From NCBI GenBank assembly GCA_016212925.1, contig JACRDF010000007.1, positions 1-36,895 of the forward strand: a DNA stretch of 36,895 nucleotides, in the 5' to 3' direction. Source of the stretch: Desulfomonile tiedjei (GTDB lineage Bacteria; Desulfobacterota; Desulfomonilia; Desulfomonilales; Desulfomonilaceae). Below are positions 16,488-25,517 of this stretch, piece by piece (within the stretch, counting starts at the first letter, position 1; the number at the start of each line of letters is the position of its first letter). The notes under the pieces were generated by a model, which had not been told where the DNA came from, made no database searches, and saw only the letters and a program-made list of their open reading frames with translations. The position numbers and the translations under genes are program-made.

Positions 16488-17555
16488 CTAGCTCACTACA
16501 CACGGGACGGCCTCGTTTTCTTCTCTTACCTCTTCCCTGATATGGCGCAATTCCTGGAGCTTTCGGGTAAAGGAATCGAAAACACGCGGGTCGAAATACC
16601 GCCCCTTCTGATCATTCATAATTGCGAGGGCCTCGGCCTCGGGCAATGCAGGCCTGTATACCCTATCGTGCACGAGAGCATCGTATACGTCGGCAACTGA
16701 AACGATGCGAGCGCTTTGGGGTATGGAATCCGTTACCCACCCATGAGGATAGCCGGAGCCGTCCCACCTCTCATGGTGTGATAAGGCGATTTCCTTGGCC
16801 ATCTGCAGCAAGGGAATGTCCGATCCGCCCAAAATTTGCGCGCCTATCACCGTGTGGGTCTTCATGACATCGAATTCTTCAAAGGTCAATTTGCCTGGCT
16901 TGAGCAAAATGCTATCCGCTATTCCAATCTTGCCGACATCGTGCATGGGCGCGGCAAGACGGATAAGCTCCACCTCTCGGGTCTCCCATCCGAGATCCGT
17001 TGCCATGACCGCGGCATATAGACCTATTCGCCTGATATGCGCCCCGGTTTCATGGTCTCTATAGCCGGCCGCGGAAATGAGCCGAAGCACAATCTCTTCT
17101 TCGCGTTCTCGAACTTCGATTGTCCTCTGTTTAACCTTGGTCTCCAATTCCTGCTCGTATTTCCGGCTCAACGATGTCAGGCGCTGGCGCTCAATGGCAT
17201 TAGCGACGTTTATCAAGATCTCATTTCGGTCGAAAGGCTTGATAACATAGCCGTAGGCCCCCAAATCCAAGGCCATGATGGCCGTCTTACGGTCATCGAC
17301 CGCGGTAACCATGACGACGGCGACATCGGCGAAAAGGGTCTTGATGAATGTAAGGAGATCCATTCCGGACATCCCGGGCATCATGATGTCGCTCACCACC
17401 AGGTCAAAGTGGTCGTTTTCCAATAACTTGACGGCCATCTCTCCACTGTCGGCCACTGCGCAACCGTAACCTTCGGCCGTGAGCCAACGGGAGAGGAGTT
17501 CACCTATACCCGGCTCGTCATCAACTATAAGAATTCCTGCTCGCTGCTCTTCCAC
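16488..17555 (-). CDS. Response regulator with HD-GYP c-di-GMP phosphodiesterase domain
   Basis: A 355-residue protein: receiver at about 8-125 (VDDEPG, acceptor Asp in VVSDIMMPG, Lys in IKPFDR), a coiled linker, then HD-GYP at about 160-340. The metal and substrate motifs are complete: HETGAH, HDVGKIG, KTHTVIG, HHERWDGSGYP and ADVYDAL. It should break down c-di-GMP when its receiver is phosphorylated. The GTG start has GAGG about 9 nt upstream. It is the last gene of the kinase-GGDEF-PilZ-HD-GYP-HD-GYP row, 36 bp after its paralogue. The two HD-GYP proteins clearly arose by duplication. Confidence 0.93.
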   Translation of the reverse strand: MEEQRAGILIVDDEPGIGELLSRWLTAEGYGCAVADSGEMAVKLLENDHFDLVVSDIMMPGMSGMDLLTFIKTLFADVAVVMVTAVDDRKTAIMALDLGAYGYVIKPFDRNEILINVANAIERQRLTSLSRKYEQELETKVKQRTIEVREREEEIVLRLISAAGYRDHETGAHIRRIGLYAAVMATDLGWETREVELIRLAAPMHDVGKIGIADSILLKPGKLTFEEFDVMKTHTVIGAQILGGSDIPLLQMAKEIALSHHERWDGSGYPHGWVTDSIPQSARIVSVADVYDALVHDRVYRPALPEAEALAIMNDQKGRYFDPRVFDSFTRKLQELRHIREEVREENEAVPCVVS

Positions 17556-17591
17556 AATAATTACCTCACACGGGATTCTCCACTCAGACGG

Positions 17592-18674
17592 TCAACGGTT
17601 CAAAATCGCCGGAGGATTTTGAGACCCCAACTCCGCTCTCTCTATCTCGTCACGGATATCCCTTATTTCAGGAAGGATGCTAATAAAGGCATCCAGTGTC
17701 CGGGGGTCGAATTGTTTGCCTGATTGTTGGATCATCATTGACAGGGCCTCATCTTCCGTGAACGCGGGCCGGTACAATCGCTTGTTGATCAGCGCGTCAT
17801 AGACTTCAACCACGGCCACTATTCTGGCGGTCTCCGGAATTGCCTTCCCTGCCAACCCTTGCGGGTACCCGGAGCCGTCCCATCTCTCGTGGTGCGAGAA
17901 CGCTATGTCCCTAGCCATGCGTAGCAGAGGGGCATCGGAATCCCCGAGAATTCGCTGGCCTATCAGCGTGTGGGTTTTCATTACATCGAATTCCTCGGGC
18001 GTCAGTTTTCCGGTCTTGTGCAATATCCGATGTGAAATTCCCACCTTGCCCGCGTCATGCAGGGCAGCGGCAACTTCGATGTCTTCGAGGGCTCGAAGCG
18101 TCCACCCGGACGCCACAGTCTTCGCCAAAGCCGAGGCATAGCTGCCCACCCTTCGGAGGTGGCCTCCAGTCTCTCCGTGGCCCCTGCCAGAAGCTGAAAT
18201 CATACGAAGGATGATTTCCTCACGGTGGCGCATCTCCAAATCGTGCCGGTGGGCGTGTTCGGCGAGGTTTAGTTCATACTGCCGGGCCAGTAGAGAGGTC
18301 TCACGCCGCTCCAACGCGCTGGCCACATTGATCAGGATTTCATTTCGGTCAAAAGGCTTGATGATGTAACCGTAGGCCCCCAATTCTAACGCAAGAATAC
18401 CGGTTTTTCGGTCGTCAACTGCTGTAACCATTAAGACCGCTATCTTGGGGAACCTCATCTTGATGGTTCTCAGCAGATCCATTCCTGAGATGCCGGGCAT
18501 CATGATGTCACTAATGACCAGGTGGAACTCGTGGCTCTGCAACAACCTGAGCGCGGTCTCTCCATTGAAGGCAGGGGCGCAACTGTGCCCGTCTGCGGTC
18601 AACCAACGCATCAGAAGGTCACATACATGTGGCTCGTCATCCACCACGAGAATTCTTGCAACTTGCTTTTTCAT
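17592..18674 (-). CDS. Response regulator with HD-GYP domain (variant metal-site residue)
   Basis: A protein of about 360 residues with the same architecture as its neighbour: receiver (VDDEPH, acceptor Asp in VISDIMMPG, IKPFDR) and HD-GYP domain (HGETGGH, HDAGKVG, KTHTLIG, HHERWDGSGYP). The late motif reads VVEVYDAL where the paralogue has VADVYDAL, so the first conserved Asp is Glu here. This may change metal binding or activity. The ATG at 18674 follows the PilZ stop by one base, so translation is probably coupled. A longer frame exists to 18779, but it would overlap the PilZ gene and lacks similarity to the paralogue. Confidence 0.9.
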   Translation of the reverse strand: MKKQVARILVVDDEPHVCDLLMRWLTADGHSCAPAFNGETALRLLQSHEFHLVISDIMMPGISGMDLLRTIKMRFPKIAVLMVTAVDDRKTGILALELGAYGYIIKPFDRNEILINVASALERRETSLLARQYELNLAEHAHRHDLEMRHREEIILRMISASGRGHGETGGHLRRVGSYASALAKTVASGWTLRALEDIEVAAALHDAGKVGISHRILHKTGKLTPEEFDVMKTHTLIGQRILGDSDAPLLRMARDIAFSHHERWDGSGYPQGLAGKAIPETARIVAVVEVYDALINKRLYRPAFTEDEALSMMIQQSGKQFDPRTLDAFISILPEIRDIRDEIERAELGSQNPPAILNR

Positions 18675-18675
18675 T

Positions 18676-19233
18676 TTATTCAAGCTTGCAAAATGATGCA
18701 TCGCACAGCGAGACCTTGCTGACAATTTCCTGAAGCCTCTTCTCGCCTTCTTCCGAGATTTCGGTGATCTCAAATCCACCGACGTAATCCCTGTTCGGGC
18801 CTTCCCTTCTCACCCAACGGCATATTGCCTCGAAACTGAACGGCTCGATGGGAAAGAAATGCCCCGGATCGATCACCAAGGTTTTCGTTTCCCCTGGTGT
18901 CGCCTGTATGCCTCTCGCTCCTATTCCTTTGGTCGAGATGTCCCTGACCGCCCCAATCTTTTCCGGGCGCTCCATTTCATAGATCGGCACCGACAATTCC
19001 AAATATTCTCTGAGTTCTCGCCGAAGCTGGTCTACATCGATAGTGTCGTCAAATCCCGGAAAGCGTCCGTAAAGCTCTGAAGGTTTTATCGCTTTGACGG
19101 CCTCCAGTTTTCTGAAAACGCTCTGGAGCCCTTTTATGGAAAGCCTGAACTTTTCCATGAGTTCGGAATCAGTCATGCCGCGCCGAATATCGTTGATGAT
19201 GTCTTTAGCTTTGATTTGCCTTTTTTCTGCCAT
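18676..19233 (-). CDS. PilZ-domain c-di-GMP-binding protein with N-terminal HTH-like module
   Basis: A 185-residue protein with one recurring module at about 5-55 (RQIKAKDII ... AIKPSELY) and a PilZ domain. The c-di-GMP motifs are complete: R71-xxx-R75 (RRELR) and D98-I-S100-xx-G103. The ATG at 19233 has AAGGAGG about 7 nt upstream and overlaps the stop of the GGDEF gene (TGATG). Lying between a c-di-GMP synthase and two phosphodiesterases, it is the natural effector of this operon. Its module presumably acts on DNA, RNA or a protein partner; which one is unknown. Confidence 0.9.
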   Translation of the reverse strand: MAEKRQIKAKDIINDIRRGMTDSELMEKFRLSIKGLQSVFRKLEAVKAIKPSELYGRFPGFDDTIDVDQLRRELREYLELSVPIYEMERPEKIGAVRDISTKGIGARGIQATPGETKTLVIDPGHFFPIEPFSFEAICRWVRREGPNRDYVGGFEITEISEEGEKRLQEIVSKVSLCDASFCKLE

Positions 19234-20150
19234 CAGGCGCCTCCTTCCCACACTTCGACCCGATTCCGTCCTTGGCGCTTCGCGCTATACAAGGCCTCGT
19301 CAGCCTCTCTTATCAAAGAACTCGCCTCACAATGCCCTGAGCCGTCGGTGGCTGCCACGCCCAAGCTTATTGTCACGGACAAAACTCCCCCGGATGTCTC
19401 AATCGGAGTGGCGGTTGCCAACAATCGAAGCCTCTCTGCGATGACCTTGGAGTCCTGCGCGTTACAGCCCGGCAGAACCATGATAAATTCTTCCCCACCG
19501 TATCGGCCTGCTGAATCATAGCTCCTCAACGAGGACGTCATCATTCGCGCGACGTCCCCGAGGACCGCGTCTCCTGCCTGATGTCCGTATGAGTCGTTGA
19601 CTTGCTTGAAATGATCCAGGTCCAGCATGACTAGACCCAAAGGAGCCGTCTCCCGCCGACTCCGATCCAACTCCTTTTGAAGGATCTCCAGTATGGCTCG
19701 CCTGTTCCATAGGCCGGTCAGCGTATCATGCGTAGCCTGAAACTCCGATGCAGCCAGTGCGGCCATGAGATCTTCCTGCAATCGAACGATTCGCGATCCT
19801 GCCCTTACTCGGACTCTCAGTTCATGGGTATCAAAAGGCTTGATCACATAGTCGTCGGCCCCCGCCTCCAGCCCTTCGACAACATCCTCTTTCTTGTTCT
19901 TGGCGGTCAGCAGGATGATGTAGGTGTAGGGCCTCTTCCCATCCTTCCGGATTTCTCGACAAAGGCTGATCCCATCCATTTCGGGCATCATCCAATCGAC
20001 AACGACCAGTTTCGGCGGGTCATCTCCTTGAAGGACCTTCCATGCCTCGGCCCCGTCAGAACAGACCACTACCTCATGGCCCCATCTGACAAGGTTTGCC
20101 TGGACCAACTTTCGGGTTATGAGATCATCTTCCGCAAGCAGAATCCTCAA
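19233..20150 (-). CDS. Response regulator diguanylate cyclase (REC-GGDEF)
   Basis: A 305-residue protein: receiver at about 2-120 (LLAEDD, acceptor Asp in VVVDWMMPEMDG, Lys in VIKPFDT) and GGDEF domain at about 135-300. The active site is intact as GGEEF. The inhibitory I-site RSYD (RxxD) sits five residues before it, so product feedback is expected. It makes c-di-GMP from two GTP. This is the PleD/WspR-like layout with one receiver. The TTG start overlaps the stop of the hybrid kinase gene (TTGA), making that kinase, which ends in an HPt domain, the likely phosphate donor. Confidence 0.94.
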   Translation of the reverse strand: MRILLAEDDLITRKLVQANLVRWGHEVVVCSDGAEAWKVLQGDDPPKLVVVDWMMPEMDGISLCREIRKDGKRPYTYIILLTAKNKKEDVVEGLEAGADDYVIKPFDTHELRVRVRAGSRIVRLQEDLMAALAASEFQATHDTLTGLWNRRAILEILQKELDRSRRETAPLGLVMLDLDHFKQVNDSYGHQAGDAVLGDVARMMTSSLRSYDSAGRYGGEEFIMVLPGCNAQDSKVIAERLRLLATATPIETSGGVLSVTISLGVAATDGSGHCEASSLIREADEALYSAKRQGRNRVEVWEGGA

Positions 20151-22741
20151 TTCCCGATCTCCTTCACAAAACCGGCCAATTCTTCGCGCAAGCGTTCAAG
20201 TTCTTTTTCCAGGTTCACCAGAGTTTGCGGAGCTTCGGCCAAGTCTTGGTTCCTGCCCATGTTTTCGAGGTTCAACGCGGCTTGAACAGCAGATTCAGCT
20301 CCAAAATTCCCGACCGACCCCTTGAGAGCATGAGCGGTTTTTTCCAGAAGCTGAGAGTCTTTTGTTTGCAACGCTTCCCGAATTTTGACCAAAAGATCCG
20401 GATAGTCCTCGAGAAAAAGGTCCACGATTTCCTTCAATAATTCAGTGTCTCCACCTACTCGATCAAGTATCACGAGTTTGTCCAAAGCTTCCGGTTTCAC
20501 CGCGGAGGCTGCGACGTTTTCTCCTGGCTTCTTCGTCTGATCTATCATGTCCTCGATCGCTTCATAAAGCCGCTGAGCGCTTATGGGTTTGGAAATATAA
20601 CCGTCCATCCCTGCCGCCAGGCACCTTTCCTCGTCGCCTTTCATGGCGTAGGCTGTCATGGCGATAACACGAACATGCTTGCCCGTGGTTTTTTCCCACT
20701 CCCTGAGAGCTTCGGTTGCTTCAAGGCCGTCCATCAAGGGCATCTGTACATCCATCAAAACGAGGTCGAAACCGGCTAGCTTTATTGTCTCCAATGCTTC
20801 CTTGCCGTTTTCAACCAAGGACACGCTGTGGCCCATCCTTTCAAGCATTCGGAGTGCAACCGTCTGATTGACAGGGTTGTCTTCGGCCAACAGTATATTG
20901 AGACGATTTTTACTCTCTCGTATGGAATGCCGAGTTATTAGTGATGGATGGGTTTCTCCCGGAGTTGGTTCCTCGAGCACCTTGGAAACGGTAAAAAACA
21001 ATTCGGACTGCTTGATCGGTTTCACCAGGTAAGCCGAGATCCCCAGCTTCACGCAACGTGAGGCATCGCCTCGCTCACCTGAAGACGTGAGCATTATTAT
21101 CGTGGAGGCGGCCAGGCGAGAGTCCTGTTTGCAACGTTCTACCAACTCAAACCCATCCATCCCCGGCATCATGCAATCCGTCAGCACCAGCGGGAAGGGA
21201 TGTCCGCGTTCGGACGCTTCCAACAGCAGTTCCATCGCTTTCGGCCCGTTGTCGGCAACCACAGGATTCATTCCCCAGTACCGCAGGGTGTCCTCCAGTA
21301 TTCTCCTGTTTGTAGCGTTGTCGTCCACGACTAGAACAGCAAGTCCCTGGATGTTTGCTTTTGTCTGCGGGGCCTCCAACTTCACGCGTCCGTGCTGGAG
21401 ACCCAGCCTGATGACAAAATGAAAGGTGGTGCCTGCTCCGACTTTGCTTTCCACCCAGATTTTTCCTTCCATCATGTTGACGAACTGGGTCGAAATGGCC
21501 AGCCCGAGTCCTGTGCCGCCGTATTTGCGCGAAGTGGACCCGTCGGCCTGTTCAAAAGCTCGAAAGATCTTTTCCTGTTTATCCGGCGGAATGCCGATGC
21601 CGGTATCGGTCACCGTAAAATGCAAATCAACCTTGTCCGGATTTTCCGCCTCCAATCGAGTGGTCAGGCCCACCTCTCCCTGTTCGGTGAACTTTATGGC
21701 ATTGCCCACCAGATTAACCAGGACCTGGCGGAGGCGACCGGGGTCTCCGATCACCGCATCAGGTATCTCAGGCGGGACGTCATATGTTATCTCAAGCCCC
21801 TTCCTGTGGGCCTGAACGGCAAGGATGGTCATTGCGTCGGAGATCACGTCGCGCAGTCCGAAATCTACAGTTATGAACTCCAGTTTTCCTGCTTCTATTT
21901 TCGAGAAATCCAGAATGTCATTTATCACCTTCAGTAGAGAATCAGCCGATATTCTAACTACTTCCAGATATTCGTGTTGCTCGGCGGTAAGTTCCGTGTT
22001 CAGGGCAAGTTCCGTCATACCCATGATCCCGTTGATAGGGGTTCGAATTTCATGGCTCATGTTGGCCAGAAATTCACTTTTGGCCCGGCTGGCTTGCTCC
22101 GCGGCTTCACGGGCCTCGATCAGGGCCTTTTCAGCCTCCTTGCTTTCGGTGATATCCTCTGAAATTCCGACGAGGTACCTGGGTGTTCCATCTTCGTCGA
22201 ATATGGGGAGTTTCTTTGTGTGAAATATCCTGGTTCCCCTATGTCTCGTGGCTATCGAGTGCTCAGGGATTTCCAGGAGGGTGCCGCGTTGCAGAGTCGC
22301 TCGATCCTCCTGCGCAATAGCTTCCGCGTCTTTGGCCGGAAACACCTGGTAGGGGTCCTTGCCCACGAGGTCCTCACTGGAATATCCGTATAGTTCCTCG
22401 CTCGCCTTGTTCCACAGAGCATATTCCAGGCGATCAGCTGTCTTGAGGAAAACAGCGACCGGCAGATTGTGAATCACGGAATCCAGGAGAGTTTTGGTGC
22501 GTTTGGTTTCTTCTTCCGCGCGCCTTTGCCGGGCAAAAGCTCGGGATGCGACGAGCCCGAAGACCAGGAACCCCAGGGTGACCAGCGACCGTGAGTAAAT
22601 GGCATGACCGGACACGTCAAAAATCAGCGAGTCCCAGAAGGGCTTCTCGCCAAACGCTGCGGACTCCAAAACCGCGTCGCCGATACACACAAGCGCAAAA
22701 AGAACCACGGAAAGTCCTACGATTTTATACTCTGTTTTCAT
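20147..22741 (-). CDS. Membrane hybrid histidine kinase with two receivers and HPt (BarA-like)
   Basis: An 864-residue protein. Two membrane helices (about 6-26 and 52-70) flank a short loop containing EKPFW and LIFDV. Then come a PAS domain (about 82-200), HisKA with the acceptor His in [10 protein letters not shown] (about 228), an HATPase domain ([20 protein letters not shown]) and two receivers (VVDDN with [16 protein letters not shown] with [11 protein letters not shown]). The HPt domain carries its His in [12 protein letters not shown]. This is a full phosphorelay in one chain. The N-terminal 77 residues align without gaps to the kinase at 25795-28290. The ATG at 22741 has AGGAAGG just upstream. 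It heads the c-di-GMP operon. Confidence 0.94.
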   Translation of the reverse strand: MKTEYKIVGLSVVLFALVCIGDAVLESAAFGEKPFWDSLIFDVSGHAIYSRSLVTLGFLVFGLVASRAFARQRRAEEETKRTKTLLDSVIHNLPVAVFLKTADRLEYALWNKASEELYGYSSEDLVGKDPYQVFPAKDAEAIAQEDRATLQRGTLLEIPEHSIATRHRGTRIFHTKKLPIFDEDGTPRYLVGISEDITESKEAEKALIEAREAAEQASRAKSEFLANMSHEIRTPINGIMGMTELALNTELTAEQHEYLEVVRISADSLLKVINDILDFSKIEAGKLEFITVDFGLRDVISDAMTILAVQAHRKGLEITYDVPPEIPDAVIGDPGRLRQVLVNLVGNAIKFTEQGEVGLTTRLEAENPDKVDLHFTVTDTGIGIPPDKQEKIFRAFEQADGSTSRKYGGTGLGLAISTQFVNMMEGKIWVESKVGAGTTFHFVIRLGLQHGRVKLEAPQTKANIQGLAVLVVDDNATNRRILEDTLRYWGMNPVVADNGPKAMELLLEASERGHPFPLVLTDCMMPGMDGFELVERCKQDSRLAASTIIMLTSSGERGDASRCVKLGISAYLVKPIKQSELFFTVSKVLEEPTPGETHPSLITRHSIRESKNRLNILLAEDNPVNQTVALRMLERMGHSVSLVENGKEALETIKLAGFDLVLMDVQMPLMDGLEATEALREWEKTTGKHVRVIAMTAYAMKGDEERCLAAGMDGYISKPISAQRLYEAIEDMIDQTKKPGENVAASAVKPEALDKLVILDRVGGDTELLKEIVDLFLEDYPDLLVKIREALQTKDSQLLEKTAHALKGSVGNFGAESAVQAALNLENMGRNQDLAEAPQTLVNLEKELERLREELAGFVKEIGN

Positions 22742-22805
22742 CCTGCCTTCCTGATCGCCCTTAAGACCCGAGGATATGACGCCGCTATCCATAGAGACCC
22801 CCTGC

Positions 22806-22825
22806 CGTGCAATGACTTGCCCTCA
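22806..22825 (-). promoter_or_regulatory. Candidate sigma-54 promoter of the c-di-GMP operon
   Basis: The minus strand reads AGGGCAAGTCATTGCACGG, with a perfect TTGCA at -12 and a partial GGGCAAG at -24. GG-N10-GC spacing is correct. It lies about 65 bp upstream of the hybrid kinase start. The weak -24 element keeps this tentative. Confidence 0.4.
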
Positions 22826-23374
22826 GGTAACACCAACCTACTTGACGGTTCGACGCGCTGAGGTGCAATTTTGCGGCCAACTGCAACGAGACCAAACTAC
22901 TGTTGCTTCAGGCTCAGTCAGATTCGAATACAGCACCAAGCGTTCACCACGGGTGTGGTTTTGATTCCACACACAAGTGGAATTGATTCCCCTTGAACGT
23001 CGGTCTCGCCGAGCGCGTGAGAAATGGTCCCAAAACCGGTGAGTTTCGGGAAGAGTTTCCGGCGAGGCCCTTTTTGCACATGGATTGTTTCCTTGACTCC
23101 GCAGGTTTTGCTTCGAGCTGAGCCCTCGCAATGACATTTTCATATCGCCTCGCCCCATCAAACGGAGCCAAAGGCATAGTCCATTTGCAGATAAAGCCTC
23201 CGCGGCCCTTTCCTCAAAAACTCTTATAATTTTACCTCATTGTCCACGCACACCGCAATAGTGTGGTGCACGGGGACCCGATGCTTCCTCCAGAGTAGAG
23301 AAGTTGAAACACCTTCCAAGGGCCGAGTTGCGTTGCAGAGAGGCAAATCCGCTCGTTCTGCAGACCATGTTTGT

Positions 23375-23391
23375 CTGGCATGGGGTTTGCT
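23375..23391 (+). promoter_or_regulatory. Sigma-54 (-24/-12) promoter of the two-module zinc-ribbon gene
   Basis: CTGGCATGGGGTTTGCT has TGGCAT at -24, TTGCT at -12 and exact GG-N10-GC spacing. The predicted start near 23402 leaves a leader of about 108 nt that begins with a CGTCGG/CCGACG hairpin. Confidence 0.72.
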
Positions 23392-23509
23392 ACTAAATTC
23401 GTCGGAAATACTACCGACGGTCTCAGCGTCGAGGTTGCTCAATGAAGTTCAGTGCAGGAAATCGTCACGGCCCAGACCACGCTGCAACAGTCAGGAAGGA
23501 GACCTCGAA

Positions 23510-24256
23510 ATGAAAAAGATACAAGTCAATGCCGCAGCCGTCATTCGTGACGTGAGACAGCGAACGGGTCTGAAAACCCTCATGGACAACCATGGCCTTT
23601 CCTACGCAACTCTGGTCAAAGTAAAGAACATTCTGTTGGACAGGGGATTGGCTTCACAGGAAGAATTCGACTATTTGAACCTCACTGACTCGCCTGAGAA
23701 AAAATCCATTTCGGCCAAGGAATTCCTGGTTTCCTTCAGGGCAAAACCCGACGATGCGTATTTGATGGAAAAGTACATGCTTACGGTAAAAGACCTGGAA
23801 GGGATCTACGACACGCTCATCGTGGCAGGGTTACTGTCGGAATACGAATATTACTCCAGGGACGGAAAAGCCCCGGAGTTGGAAGAAACGCCCAGCTCAG
23901 TCTGTGAAGCCTCTACAGAGGTGACCCTTCTGAGAAACGAATCGGACATCGGATTGGTAGCCTCAGAGAGGCGCTGTGGCGCAACACCGCGCAAAACCTA
24001 TCCGGACGAATCCCGTGCGATCGCAAAGTCCTCCTCCGTCCCGGTGAATTTGAAACCGACCGGGAAGGGCCCGGCCGGACAAACCACGGGCGAAGCGGAC
24101 GTGACCGAGGCCTGCCCCAGCTGCGGCCTCCCGCCACATCCCTCCTCACCCGAAGCATGCATTTACTGTGGCGTAGTCTACACCAAGGCCAGACGAGATC
24201 CAAAGTATGAAGGGGTTGCTCTTTGGGAAGTTGACTATCGCGATCGTTGCCTCTGA
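23510..24256 (+). CDS. Two-module HTH-like protein with C-terminal zinc ribbon
   Basis: A 248-residue protein with two copies of the recurring module. The first, at about 2-55, is divergent (IQVNAAAVIRDV ... GLASQEEFD). The second, at about 66-116, is closer to the consensus (ISAKEFL ... LMEKYMLTVKDLEG). A low-complexity linker of about 80 residues leads to a zinc ribbon near the C-terminus (C202, C205, C217, C220; CPSCG and CIYCG). The ribbon resembles that of the propeller protein. The ATG has AAGGAG about 8 nt upstream. I do not recognise the family; nucleic-acid or partner binding is the best inference. It is transcribed away from the c-di-GMP operon from a strong sigma-54 promoter. Confidence 0.8.
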   Translation: MKKIQVNAAAVIRDVRQRTGLKTLMDNHGLSYATLVKVKNILLDRGLASQEEFDYLNLTDSPEKKSISAKEFLVSFRAKPDDAYLMEKYMLTVKDLEGIYDTLIVAGLLSEYEYYSRDGKAPELEETPSSVCEASTEVTLLRNESDIGLVASERRCGATPRKTYPDESRAIAKSSSVPVNLKPTGKGPAGQTTGEADVTEACPSCGLPPHPSSPEACIYCGVVYTKARRDPKYEGVALWEVDYRDRCL

Positions 24257-24362
24257 TACGGACGCCATCTGAAATATGAGATCCACCGGGGGCCATGTTT
24301 GAATGAAGGGTCCCCTGGGAAACCGCCTGTTTTTCACCCATCTCATTATGAGGAGGAGTGCC

Positions 24363-25343
24363 ATGAAAGCAGCACAGTTGGAGTGTTTCCACGACGCCTA
24401 CGTTGCCTCGGCGGCTGCCGCCGAGACCATAAGTACTATAGATTCCCAAGCGTTTGACAACGTAGATGTGATGCTCCGCGTCTTTGCGGAACTGGGAAGG
24501 CCGGTCAACACTGACGACGCCATTCTTGATTTCGGCTGCGGGGAAGGCGGAATGGTTTACGCTTTCAGAAAGCGAGGCTTCAAAGCCTTTGGAGTTGATA
24601 TTGCACCTCCTTCGCCGGCCATCGCAGATCGCCTGGAGACAGAGAGACTGTCGCACGGGGAGAAAGACGTGCTGAGAGTGATTCCCTCCGAACCGTACAG
24701 AATACCGTTTGATGACAATCAGTTCGACTTTGTAGTCTCCTGGGATGTCATGGAACACGTACAAGATCACAAACAGGCGCTTGCGGAGATTAAACGGGTC
24801 CTGAAGCCTTGCGGACGGAGTTTGCATTTTTTTCCGGCACGATATCGTGTTCTGGAACCCCATGTGTATGTTCCATTCGGAACCCTCCTTCAGGGGCCCA
24901 GATACTTATATTTTTGGGCTTTGATGGGGATCAGGACAGAATCACAAAGAAATCTGACGGCCAGGGAGGTGGCCCAGAAAAACTACGAATTCCTCAAAAC
25001 ACAGACCAAATATCTTACCAAGAATCGTCTCACGCAGCTTGTCTGCGGCTATTTCGGGAACATAGACTTCGTGGAACGCCACTTTTGGAAGCACAATGGG
25101 GGTAAGAGCGGCACTATTTACAGCATGCTTTCGAAGTTAGGGCTGCGAAAGGTTGCACCTCTTGCCGCGGATATGCTGAGCCCCTTCGGGCACCGTGCCT
25201 TATTTTTCTTCAAGCCTCCATCGCCTCGGCCGGGTCCGGAAAAATCACGTGATACCGAGATACCAAGGCTCGATCATAGAGCTTGCTTCGAAAGTTGCGG
25301 GGAAGCCCTAAATCCACCGTGCCCCCCACAAGCTGCACAGTAA
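24363..25343 (+). CDS. SAM-dependent class I methyltransferase
   Basis: A 326-residue protein with a Rossmann methyltransferase domain at about 25-170. Motif I is ILDFGCGEGG, an acidic residue ends the next strand (FGVDIAPP), and the FDFVVSWDVMEHVQD segment is typical of the UbiE/Methyltransf_11 group. The C-terminal half is helical with a hydrophobic, basic region (about 170-290) and a proline-rich tail. The acceptor substrate is unknown. The ATG at 24363 has AGGAGGAG about 5 nt upstream. It follows the zinc-ribbon gene by 106 bp on the same strand and may share its transcript. Confidence 0.87.
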   Translation: MKAAQLECFHDAYVASAAAAETISTIDSQAFDNVDVMLRVFAELGRPVNTDDAILDFGCGEGGMVYAFRKRGFKAFGVDIAPPSPAIADRLETERLSHGEKDVLRVIPSEPYRIPFDDNQFDFVVSWDVMEHVQDHKQALAEIKRVLKPCGRSLHFFPARYRVLEPHVYVPFGTLLQGPRYLYFWALMGIRTESQRNLTAREVAQKNYEFLKTQTKYLTKNRLTQLVCGYFGNIDFVERHFWKHNGGKSGTIYSMLSKLGLRKVAPLAADMLSPFGHRALFFFKPPSPRPGPEKSRDTEIPRLDHRACFESCGEALNPPCPPQAAQ

Positions 25344-25438
25344 GGCCATGCCGGTTTCCGCATGGTAGGAGTGAGCGACGAGAGTCAGTCAGTTGGCAAG
25401 GATGGCGGTCGTACAGGACGTGCCGGTGTCCCCCCCAA

Positions 25439-25467
25439 CGCGGGACGATCTCATTCGGGAAGAGCTT
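25439..25467 (+). repeat. 29-bp exact repeat, copy 2 (other copy 13200-13228)
   Basis: Identical over 29 bases to 13200-13228, with weaker similarity continuing to about 25484. It lies 50 bp before the 188-bp inverted-repeat unit. Confidence 0.8.
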
Positions 25468-25517
25468 TTGAGAAAAACTTTAGTAGCACCTTCTGTCAAG
25501 CTATGCTTTCTGTATCG

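Larger units (their letters stand above)
22742..23509. other. Divergent intergenic region with two candidate sigma-54 promoters
   Basis: It separates the leftward c-di-GMP operon from the rightward module/zinc-ribbon gene. A weaker -24/-12 match faces left (22806-22825) and a strong one faces right (23375-23391). A TATAAT at 23225-23230 has no -35 partner. A small hairpin (CGTCGG/CCGACG, 23400-23419) overlaps the start of the rightward transcript. No gene is supported. Confidence 0.5.

Noticed and set aside
23202-23230. Sigma-70 promoter at TATAAT 23225-23230
   Set aside because: No -35-like hexamer at 16-18 bp; the downstream sigma-54 site explains the gene better.
23913-24863. 316-residue minus-strand frame
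   Set aside because: It lies antisense to the zinc-ribbon and methyltransferase genes, both of which have strong ribosome sites and motifs.
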